DNA of 7,038 nucleotides. Origin: Ruminococcus sp. UBA7014. GTDB taxonomy: Bacteria > Bacillota > Clostridia > Oscillospirales > Ruminococcaceae. Below are positions 1 through 4,779 of this stretch, piece after piece. The notes beneath the pieces were generated by a model. That model saw only the letters and a list, made by a program, of their open reading frames with translations, was not told where the DNA came from and searched no databases. The stretch lies in NCBI GenBank assembly GCA_002449575.1, contig DJXC01000225.1, positions 1-7,038 of the forward strand, in the 5' to 3' direction. The translations under genes were made by a program, and so were the position numbers. Each line of letters begins with the position of its first letter. Position 1 is the stretch's first letter.

Positions 1-233
1 TGGAGGGAAACGGTTTGTACTTCTGGTTTTGGAGTTTCTTTTCTGAATCCCGTCACAGCTGGAAACGCTTCTGATTTCATTTCCGGAAAGTCAGCTGTCG
101 GAAAGTCACTCATAGAAGTTTCCGGAAAATCGGATTTTTTCTCTTTCTCTGGAAGCTGGATATCCCACGACTGTAAAAGAGACTGTAATTTTTCAGAATC
201 ATCCTGCTGATTTTTTTTCTTTTTTAATGCCAT
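1..233 (-). CDS. Unrecognised protein with recurring Asp-Phe-Pro motifs, N-terminal part only
   Basis: The reading frame opens at an ATG (231-233) and stays open to the left edge, so only about 77 N-terminal residues are visible and the C-terminus is missing. The start is well supported: an unusually long purine run, GGAGGAGGAG (239-248), lies 5 nt upstream. The protein begins MALKKKK, continues as a charged, probably helical stretch, and then carries Phe-Pro motifs at residues 35-37 (DFP), 43-45 (DFP), 48-50 (DFP) and 57-58 (FP), followed by a Lys/Pro/Glu-rich section. No signal peptide or membrane segment is seen. The start overlaps the end of the 134-aa gene by 10 nt, so the two are probably translated together. 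I do not recognise the family. The composition suggests a disordered linker or binding segment ahead of a domain outside the window. Confidence 0.72.
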   Translation of the reverse strand, partial: MALKKKKNQQDDSEKLQSLLQSWDIQLPEKEKKSDFPETSMSDFPTADFPEMKSEAFPAVTGFRKETPKPEVQTVSL

Positions 234-628
234 CTTGACTCCTCCTCCTGAATTGTAATGTCATGGGCTTGTAAAAAAATTTTCAGATATTTCAAATTAT
301 AGGCAAATTTTGAGACATCCCGGATGACTGTCCTGTCCGGCAGAACAAAAAACAATCTACTGTTGCCTTTCGGATAATATGCTTCACGGACTTCCAGAAT
401 CTCATCAACAGGAATCCACTGCTGTTCCAGAAAAATTTCTTCCGTATCGGTATCGAAAATCAGACAGTTTTTCCATTCCCAAATTATCATAAAAATCATA
501 AATATCATCACAGGCAAATAAAACAGAACCGGAAACAGGCTGTGTTCTTTCAGTGCAAATATCACTGAAGAAACTGTGACGATAACGAGCATCAGGACAT
601 ATTCCAGAGCGTATACACGAATTTTCAT
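224..628 (-). CDS. Small membrane protein with two transmembrane helices and a C-terminal soluble domain
   Basis: This is a 134-aa protein of unknown function. Two hydrophobic segments (about residues 7-26 and 31-50) form a helical hairpin. A soluble part of about 80 residues follows, with alternating beta-like stretches (CLIFDTDTEEIFLEQQWIPV, then RLFFVLPDRTVI) and a final helix. That order resembles small bacterial proteins with a PH-like fold behind a membrane hairpin, but the resemblance is by pattern only. The ATG at 626-628 has the ribosome binding site AAAGGTGA (635-642) 6 nt upstream. The gene starts just after the terminator hairpin of the 161-aa gene and overlaps the following DFP-motif gene by 10 nt. 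I found no convincing separate promoter, so it may depend on read-through of that hairpin. The membrane-protein call is fairly sure; the function is unknown. Confidence 0.7.
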   Translation of the reverse strand: MKIRVYALEYVLMLVIVTVSSVIFALKEHSLFPVLFYLPVMIFMIFMIIWEWKNCLIFDTDTEEIFLEQQWIPVDEILEVREAYYPKGNSRLFFVLPDRTVIRDVSKFAYNLKYLKIFLQAHDITIQEEESRWH

Positions 629-633
629 GAAAA

Positions 634-659
634 TTCACCTTTTAAAAACAAAAGGCGAA
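634..659 (-). promoter_or_regulatory. Possible ribosome-binding-site-sequestering hairpin, alternative to the terminator
   Basis: On the minus strand TTCGCCTTTT (659-650) can pair with AAAAGGTGAA (643-634) as a 10-bp helix with one G-U pair and the loop GTTTTT. The second arm contains the ribosome binding site of the 134-aa gene. The first arm contains the whole 3' arm of the terminator stem, so the two hairpins cannot form together. Pairing is seen in the sequence; a regulatory role is inference. Chance is a real alternative, because a U-tract followed by an A-rich ribosome binding site will often pair. Confidence 0.4.
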
Positions 660-670
660 CCGTGTCCGCC
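644..670 (-). terminator. Intrinsic terminator or attenuator after the 161-aa gene
   Basis: On the minus strand GGCGGA (670-665) pairs with TTCGCC (659-654) around the loop CACGG, giving a 6-bp stem with one G-U pair. It is followed at once by TTTTGTTTTT (653-644). The G-U pair would be an A-C mismatch in plus-strand RNA, so the structure belongs to minus-strand transcripts. It starts 2 nt after the stop codon of the 161-aa gene and ends 16 nt before the ATG of the 134-aa gene, so any read-through transcript carries it directly in front of that gene. Confidence 0.7.
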
Positions 671-672
671 TA

Positions 673-1158
673 TTATGATTTATAATTATCTGCAATTTTT
701 TTGCATTCCTGAAATGGGTCGCTATGCAAAACATCTAAGATGCGCTTTATTGTATCTATACTTGAATGAAAGTCGGAGAAATCAGCATTTACTGATTCTG
801 TGCATAGTACACCGTTTTCCTTTTTCTCACTCAGTTTTTGATTCAGCGTTTCCATATCGGTTTGAAGCTTATGTTCAAATTCATTTGTCAGGTTCACATT
901 TTTATCATTTTTATTTCTTTGGTCAATATGAGCCTGTACATGAATCTTTTCCGCCTGACAGAGCGATTTGGAATTTTCCCAGAGAATTTCAAAATGATAA
1001 TAGCAGTTAGCCCATGCGCTGCCTTTTTTCGGATTAGGAGATGGAAAAATGCTCCAATAGCCTTCTTTTAAATCTTTATCTCTTAACTGAAATTCCTTAT
1101 TGCTTTGATAAAAAAATTCTTTTTGAAACTGTTTTTCAAATGCACTTAATTCTTTCAT
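673..1158 (-). CDS. Unrecognised soluble 161-aa protein, AT-rich gene
   Basis: The frame encodes a 161-aa protein rich in Lys, Asn, Gln and Glu with no signal peptide or membrane helix. The first 30 residues look helical and charged. Residues 34-80 contain aromatic, beta-like segments (GYWSIFP; YYHFEILW at 53-60; IHVQAHID at 72-79), and the C-terminal half is again helical. I do not recognise the family. ATG at 1156-1158 is the only usable start: the codons before it are not start codons, and the ribosome binding site AAAGGA (1172-1177) lies 13 nt away, longer than usual. A terminator follows the stop codon directly, which supports a real gene on this strand although long open frames also occur on the other strand. 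It lies 78 nt downstream of glyA. It looks more AT-rich than glyA, which could mean recent acquisition. Confidence 0.62.
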   Translation of the reverse strand: MKELSAFEKQFQKEFFYQSNKEFQLRDKDLKEGYWSIFPSPNPKKGSAWANCYYHFEILWENSKSLCQAEKIHVQAHIDQRNKNDKNVNLTNEFEHKLQTDMETLNQKLSEKKENGVLCTESVNADFSDFHSSIDTIKRILDVLHSDPFQECKKIADNYKS

Positions 1159-1190
1159 CTTTGATAAAAAATCCTTTCTTTGGAAAATTT

Positions 1191-1218
1191 CTGTCTGCCG
1201 GAATTCACCGACAGACAG
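1191..1218 (-). terminator. 11-bp hairpin after glyA, terminator or 3'-end stabiliser
   Basis: On the minus strand CTGTCTGTCGG (1218-1208) pairs with CCGGCAGACAG (1201-1191) around a 6-nt loop, with one U-G pair that would be a C-A mismatch in plus-strand RNA. The stem starts 18 nt after the glyA stop codon. What follows is only AAATTTTCC, a poor U-tract, so termination may be partial and the 161-aa gene could be reached by read-through from glyA. Confidence 0.55.
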
Positions 1219-1236
1219 GGGTTTTCTATTGCGGAA

Positions 1237-2493
1237 TTATTCGTACAACGGGAATTTCTTGCAGATTTCTGTCACACCTGCACGGATTTCATCAGCCTTG
1301 TTCTCGAAATCAGTACAGCACAGATAGATATATTCTGCAATTTTGTCCATTTCTTCTACACCCAGACCTCTGGTAGTGACTGCCGGTGTGCCGATTCTGA
1401 TACCGCTGGTGACAAACTTCTTTTCAGGGTCTTTATGAATCGCATTCTTGTTGACAGTGATATACACTTCATCAAGGCGGTGTTCGAGTTCTTTTCCGGT
1501 AATGCTGAACGGACGCAGGTCAACGAGCATCAGATGATTATCTGTACCGCCGGAAACCAGATTGAAACCTCTCTTAAGCAGACCATCTGCCAGAGCCTTG
1601 GCATTTTCAACAATCTTCTGCTGATATGCCTTGAATTCGGGCTTAAGAGCCTCACCAAAGCAGACAGCCTTTGCTGCAATGACATGCATCAGAGGACCGC
1701 CCTGTGTACCGGGGAATACAGCAGAATTGATTTTCTTAGCCAGTGTTTCATCATTGGTCAGAATCAGACCGCCACGAGGACCTCTTAAAGTCTTATGTGT
1801 CGTAGTAGTCGTAATATCTGCATAAGGCACAGGAGATTCATGTACACCAGCCGCAACCAGTCCGGCGATATGTGCCATATCTACCATTAATAATGCACCG
1901 ACAGACTTTGCAATTTCGGACAGTCTCTTGAAATCAATTGCACGGGGATAAGCGGAAGCTCCGGCAACAATCAGTTTCGGCTTGTTTTCTTCAGCGAGTT
2001 TCTGCACATCATCATAGTTGATAGTTTCGGTTTCGTCATCAAGTCCATAAGACACGAAGTTGAAGTACTTACCGGAAATATTGACAGGTGAACCGTGTGT
2101 CAGATGTCCGCCGTCATCGAGGCTCATACCGAGAACAGTATCACCCGGCTGAAGAACAGCAACATAAACAGCAGTATTTGCCTGTGCGCCGGAATGCGGC
2201 TGTACATTTGCATACTTTGCGCCAAACAGTTTGCAGGCTCTGTCAATTGCAATCTGTTCTACAATATCGACACATTCACAGCCGCCATAATAACGCTTGC
2301 CCGGATAGCCTTCTGCATACTTGTTTGTCAGCACACTGCCCATTGCTGCCATCACAGCCGGAGAAACAATATTTTCACTGGCAATGAGTTCGAGGTTTCT
2401 TCTCTGACGGGCGAGTTCCTTCTGCATACCTGCGCCGACTTCGGGGTCAACGCTTTCAATGTAGCCGATAGTGTCAATTAAATCTTTGTACAT
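1237..2493 (-). CDS. glyA: Serine hydroxymethyltransferase
   Basis: GlyA is the cytosolic PLP enzyme that interconverts serine plus tetrahydrofolate with glycine plus 5,10-methylene-tetrahydrofolate, the main source of one-carbon units. The 418-aa length is normal for bacterial enzymes. Family signatures seen: RNLELIASEN (32-41), NKYAEGYPGKRYYGG (57-71), the PLP-stacking segment around VQPHSGAQANTAVY (97-110), VDMAHIAGLVAAG (204-216), the PLP-lysine motif TTTTTHKTLRGPRGG with K234, FPGTQGGP (260-267), and a C-terminal TSGIRIGTPAVTTRG (362-376). All key residues are present and the frame is intact. The ATG at 2491-2493 has AAAGGAGAG (2502-2510) upstream. It has its own promoter (2549-2577), an RNA hairpin near the predicted transcript start, and a hairpin after the stop codon. 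The alarmone synthetase gene lies directly upstream in the same direction. Confidence 0.98.
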   Translation of the reverse strand: MYKDLIDTIGYIESVDPEVGAGMQKELARQRRNLELIASENIVSPAVMAAMGSVLTNKYAEGYPGKRYYGGCECVDIVEQIAIDRACKLFGAKYANVQPHSGAQANTAVYVAVLQPGDTVLGMSLDDGGHLTHGSPVNISGKYFNFVSYGLDDETETINYDDVQKLAEENKPKLIVAGASAYPRAIDFKRLSEIAKSVGALLMVDMAHIAGLVAAGVHESPVPYADITTTTTHKTLRGPRGGLILTNDETLAKKINSAVFPGTQGGPLMHVIAAKAVCFGEALKPEFKAYQQKIVENAKALADGLLKRGFNLVSGGTDNHLMLVDLRPFSITGKELEHRLDEVYITVNKNAIHKDPEKKFVTSGIRIGTPAVTTRGLGVEEMDKIAEYIYLCCTDFENKADEIRAGVTEICKKFPLYE

Positions 2494-2524
2494 GGGGATA
2501 ACTCTCCTTTAAAAAATTATTTTT

Positions 2525-2540
2525 TTGCTTACAAAAGCAA
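2525..2540 (-). promoter_or_regulatory. 5'-terminal hairpin of the glyA leader
   Basis: On the minus strand TTGCTT (2540-2535) and AAGCAA (2530-2525) form a 6-bp perfect stem with a 4-nt loop. The predicted transcription start from the promoter spacing is A2542, so the hairpin would begin about 2 nt from the 5' end of a leader of roughly 49 nt. A stem at the extreme 5' end is known to protect mRNAs from decay in Firmicutes. The leader is too short for a riboswitch aptamer, and none is seen. Confidence 0.4.
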
Positions 2541-2548
2541 TTACTTTT

Positions 2549-2577
2549 ATTATACAGGATTCTTCCGGAAATTGCAA
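2549..2577 (-). promoter_or_regulatory. Sigma-A promoter of glyA
   Basis: On the minus strand the -35 box TTGCAA (2577-2572) and the perfect -10 box TATAAT (2554-2549) are separated by 17 bp. The expected start is about 2542. The promoter lies in the gap between glyA and the alarmone synthetase gene, so glyA can be expressed independently even if some transcripts come from upstream. Confidence 0.85.
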
Positions 2578-2594
2578 TAGTTTTCTAAAAACTA
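2578..2594 (-). repeat. 17-bp perfect inverted repeat abutting the glyA -35 box
   Basis: TAGTTTT CTA AAAACTA has 7-bp perfect arms with a 3-bp centre and lies immediately upstream of the glyA -35 box. It could be a regulator-binding site, an AT-rich UP-like element, or a weak hairpin at the 3' end of the alarmone synthetase transcript. It has no following U-tract, so it is unlikely to be an intrinsic terminator. Confidence 0.4.
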
Positions 2595-2611
2595 ATGAAA
2601 AATTTATCTGA

Positions 2612-3286
2612 TTAATCCAGTTCGTTAATCTGGTCGTAGATATCCTGCATTCTCAAATCAGTTTCGGCGATAATTTCGGCACAGTTCTGGAGTTCTTTCT
2701 TGATGGATTCCGAAACAACAGATTTTGTTTTATAGTGAAGCTGATGTTCCAGACTTGCCCAGAAGTCCATAGCAATTGTTCTTATCTGAATTTCGACAGG
2801 GACTTCTTTTTTCTGAGTAGCCAGATAGACAGGTACCATCAGAATGACATGCAGACTCCGGTAACCGCTGGGCTTCGGATTTTTGATATAGTCCTTAATC
2901 TTGACAATTTTATATTCTCTCTGCATGTTGAGCAGTTCTGCAATGGCATAAATATCATCAACATAATAGCAGATGACACGCACACCGGCAATATCCATTA
3001 AATTTTTCTGTGCAGATTTGGCAGAAAGTTCCAGTCCTTTTTTCTGGAGTTTTCCGACAATACTCTGCGGTGACTTGATACGGCTTTCAATACTGTGAAT
3101 CGGATTCCGCTTGAATTTGAGACTGAATTCAGAATCATAAATACTAAGCTGTGTCTTGACAAGTTCTGAAGCGGAAGTATATAAATGTTCCAGTTCTATA
3201 AATTCATGAAAGACATTGACAAGTTCTTTTTGCTGTGCAGGGGTAATCTGCACGACAGTGTCAAGCATGAATTGTTCTTCATCCAT
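2612..3286 (-). CDS. relQ: Small alarmone synthetase, RelQ/YjbM-type GTP pyrophosphokinase
   Basis: The product is a single-domain RelA/SpoT-family synthetase of 224 aa that transfers pyrophosphate from ATP to GDP or GTP to make (p)ppGpp in the cytosol. Motifs seen: ESRIKSPQSIVGKL (67-80), the Mg-binding region DIAGVRVIC (98-106), KDYIKNPKPSGYRSLH (131-146) with the nucleotide-binding Tyr/Arg/His, VEIQIRT (164-170) with the catalytic-site Glu, and AMDFWASLEHQLHYK (172-186). There is no hydrolase, TGS or ACT domain, and the length fits RelQ/YjbM enzymes, which form tetramers. The frame is open back to 3385, but ATG at 3284-3286 is chosen because the promoter (3321-3349) lies inside the longer version and GAGGTG (3294-3299) sits 7 nt before this ATG. 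It is followed by glyA, which has its own promoter. RelP/YwaC is the less likely subgroup. Confidence 0.92.
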   Translation of the reverse strand: MDEEQFMLDTVVQITPAQQKELVNVFHEFIELEHLYTSASELVKTQLSIYDSEFSLKFKRNPIHSIESRIKSPQSIVGKLQKKGLELSAKSAQKNLMDIAGVRVICYYVDDIYAIAELLNMQREYKIVKIKDYIKNPKPSGYRSLHVILMVPVYLATQKKEVPVEIQIRTIAMDFWASLEHQLHYKTKSVVSESIKKELQNCAEIIAETDLRMQDIYDQINELD

Positions 3287-3320
3287 AAAAGCACACCTCA
3301 TTTCGGTTTTGATATATTTT

Positions 3321-3349
3321 ATTATAGCATATTTACACAAAAAATTCAA
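3321..3349 (-). promoter_or_regulatory. Sigma-A promoter of the alarmone synthetase gene
   Basis: On the minus strand TTGAAT (3349-3344) and TATAAT (3326-3321) are separated by 17 bp. The predicted start near 3314 gives a leader of about 28 nt containing only the ribosome binding site GAGGTG. This placement rules out the longer upstream start at 3385. Confidence 0.85.
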
Positions 3350-3380
3350 GTGATTTTTATGATTTTTCACATAATTTTCA

Positions 3381-3412
3381 AACAAAAAACCGGAGAAACA
3401 GTTCTCCGGTTT
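3381..3412 (-). terminator. Intrinsic terminator of the HD-PF06541 operon
   Basis: On the minus strand AAACCGGAGAA (3412-3402) pairs perfectly with TTCTCCGGTTT (3397-3387) around a 4-nt loop. The T-rich tract at the 3' foot (3389-3384, then G and further Ts) completes a textbook terminator. It begins 18 nt after the stop codon of the PF06541 gene and separates that operon from the alarmone synthetase promoter. Confidence 0.93.
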
Positions 3413-3430
3413 GTGAAATTTGCCTGATTT

Positions 3431-4156
3431 TCAGGATTTTTTAAATCTTTGCAGATTTGCCATCAGATTTTCTTTCTGCTGTTCCTGTTTCATGCAGAGC
3501 GTACGATTTTTGTCGAGGATAATTTCCTGCATGTCGGACAAATCTTCCAGAAGCCATTCCGGGCATTTTCTCTGCATTCCATAGGATAAACTTCTGAATT
3601 CACGGTTCAGGGAAGCGTGCCAGCGAATGTAAAATCTGTAAAGCACTTTGTTTGCACGGCGGAATGCCAGTGCAGAAAGCAGAATATCCAGTGCCAGAAT
3701 CACTGCCAGACTGACAGCGATAAAATGCAGCAGTTTCGGATTGGTACTGTCAAACATTGCTTTAGTATACGGGAAAATCAGCTTGCTGATAGTAGTACAT
3801 GCTGTACCGAAAAACAGGAATCCCAGCAGACAAATTCTGCCCTGAATCTGAAATGCCATGCCGGTATAATCCCACAGTTTCATACCAAAGATATTTTCCA
3901 GCACACAGGCGGCTGTATACTCTACAGCAATACACAGAATTGCCGAAAAGAAAAATAATTTGACAGGATTCTGGATATATAAACCCAGAAGAATGCCGAA
4001 ACATGCTCCGCCACCGTATACAGGACAATAAGGACCGAGCAGAGAACCTCTGTTCAGAAAGCAGCCGCTTTCCCATAAAGAACAAACAGTTGTTTCAAAT
4101 ACCCAGCCTGCAAAGCTGTACAGCATAAAATTTAAAAACAGATATTCCAGTGTCAT
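3431..4156 (-). CDS. PF06541-family integral membrane protein (putative ABC-transporter type IV)
   Basis: This 241-aa multi-pass membrane protein matches PF06541, a Firmicutes family labelled putative ABC-transporter permease although no transport activity is established. Family-like motifs seen, numbered from the chosen start: GWVFETTVC near 17-25, NRGSLLGPYCPVYGGG near 35-50, VEYTAACVLENIFGMKLWDY near 78-97, and the QGRICLLGF stretch near 105-113. Predicted membrane helices are at about 4-26, 45-62, 65-86, 107-128 and 144-165. A basic, helical cytoplasmic tail of about 70 residues follows. No ATPase gene is nearby. ATG at 4154-4156 is preferred over an upstream in-frame GTG (4163-4165): AAAGG (4167-4171) lies 10 nt before the ATG but almost touches the GTG. 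The ATG overlaps the upstream TGA stop as ATGA, so it is coupled to the HD gene. The terminator at 3381-3412 ends the unit. Confidence 0.85.
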   Translation of the reverse strand: MTLEYLFLNFMLYSFAGWVFETTVCSLWESGCFLNRGSLLGPYCPVYGGGACFGILLGLYIQNPVKLFFFSAILCIAVEYTAACVLENIFGMKLWDYTGMAFQIQGRICLLGFLFFGTACTTISKLIFPYTKAMFDSTNPKLLHFIAVSLAVILALDILLSALAFRRANKVLYRFYIRWHASLNREFRSLSYGMQRKCPEWLLEDLSDMQEIILDKNRTLCMKQEQQKENLMANLQRFKKS

Positions 4157-4650
4157 CTTACCCACACCTTTCCGAATGTTTCCGTCATGGCACAGAGTTT
4201 ATCTGCAAGGCATACCATCCACGCTTCCTTACTTTTCGGCGGCAGGATGGTCAGCGGAAACATATGATGTAAAATAATATCTTCTTCTTTTTTTGTCAGC
4301 TTGTAATCTTTCCGGGCATTATGGAGTGCCAGTGTTGGATGATACACCGCATGTGCGGGGTGACATGTGCGGCGGTTATGCCAGTCATACAGAAAATAAT
4401 CATGCAGAAGCGAACCTCTGATTAATTCTTCCCAGTCGGCATCTATATGCATCTGCCGGAAGAGCATACAACTGACATAGGCAACATTGGCACAGTGTTC
4501 AAATACAGAACAGTCTCCATGCTGACTGAATGTCTTTGTGATATTGATTCTGCCTTCCTGTTCCAGTTTTTTTGCCTGTTGACAAATCGCACGGCGGACA
4601 TATGTCCGGGCATCACAGCGTGAAGATGTCGTTTCCCTTTGTTTTATCAT
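4153..4650 (-). CDS. HD-domain phosphohydrolase
   Basis: The product is a 165-aa cytosolic protein with the metal-binding HD pattern: H52 in FEHCANVAY, H83-D84 in LLHDYFLYDWH, and D150 in LADKLC. Extra histidines (H91, H97, H100, H104, H128, H129) lie between them and could widen the metal site. HD enzymes hydrolyse phosphoester bonds in nucleotides or cyclic dinucleotides; the substrate here cannot be read from the sequence. An in-frame ATG exists at 4681-4683, but ATG at 4648-4650 is preferred because AAAGGA (4660-4665) sits 9 nt before it. The predicted transcription start falls on the A of the upstream ATG, so only leaderless initiation could use that one. Its stop codon overlaps the start of the PF06541 gene. 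This coupling suggests a soluble enzyme working with a membrane partner, which is inference. Confidence 0.88.
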   Translation of the reverse strand: MIKQRETTSSRCDARTYVRRAICQQAKKLEQEGRINITKTFSQHGDCSVFEHCANVAYVSCMLFRQMHIDADWEELIRGSLLHDYFLYDWHNRRTCHPAHAVYHPTLALHNARKDYKLTKKEEDIILHHMFPLTILPPKSKEAWMVCLADKLCAMTETFGKVWVR

Positions 4651-4668
4651 GAAAATCTGTCCTTTCTC

Positions 4669-4697
4669 TTGACTTTTCCCCATATGAGTATTATAAT
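4669..4697 (+). promoter_or_regulatory. Promoter of the TetR-HAD operon
   Basis: TTGACT (4669-4674) and TATAAT (4692-4697) are separated by 17 bp, close to the sigma-A consensus. The predicted start is about 4704, leaving a leader of about 76 nt. The -35 box lies within the first bases transcribed from the divergent HD promoter. A second TATAAT at 4733-4738 lacks a -35 box and is less likely to be used. Confidence 0.78.
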
Positions 4698-4718
4698 ATA
4701 AACAGAAGAATAAATCAA
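4690..4718 (-). promoter_or_regulatory. Promoter of the HD-PF06541 operon
   Basis: On the minus strand TTGATT (4718-4713) and TATAAT (4695-4690) are separated by 17 bp. The predicted start is 4683, giving a leader of about 33 nt before the preferred ATG. Its -10 box overlaps the -10 box of the opposite-facing TetR promoter by 4 bp. Confidence 0.78.
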
Positions 4719-4749
4719 TTGCCAGTATTCAATATAATGGTGATTATTC
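4708..4749. promoter_or_regulatory. Candidate TetR operator: interrupted inverted repeat
   Basis: GAATAAATCA (4708-4717) and TGATTATTC (4741-4749) are inverted copies differing by one inserted A, separated by 23 bp. The left arm covers most of the HD-operon -35 box (4713-4718), and both arms lie just after the predicted TetR start. A regulator bound here could block both directions. The arms are further apart than in many TetR operators; a shorter ATTG-N8-CAAT element (4718-4733) inside is an alternative. Confidence 0.3.
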
Positions 4750-4779
4750 ATCATTTTTGCAGAAAGTGAGTATAAAAAT

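Noticed and set aside
40..140. Recurring TTTCCGGAAA-like sequences near the left edge and elsewhere, considered as regulator sites
   Set aside because: In the left-edge gene they encode Phe-Pro-Glu codons, and similar CCGGAA runs occur throughout coding regions on both strands, so codon use explains them.
576..1010. Plus-strand open frame of 144 codons opposite the 161-aa gene
   Set aside because: It runs against the terminator and ribosome binding sites that mark the minus strand as coding, crosses the 134-aa gene start, and has no recognisable start signal.
1180..1788. Long plus-strand open frame opposite glyA (202 codons), with others at 2095-2481 and 2088-2387
   Set aside because: They lie antisense inside the highly conserved glyA gene, lack ribosome binding sites and give Cys/His/Ser-rich products without family motifs.
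3284..3385. Longer alarmone synthetase start at 3385
   Set aside because: It would place the gene's own promoter (3321-3349) inside the coding region and adds 33 residues not typical of RelQ proteins.
4733..4738. Second TATAAT upstream of the TetR gene
   Set aside because: No -35-like hexamer lies 16-18 bp upstream, while a near-consensus promoter exists at 4669-4697. It is kept only as an alternative start.
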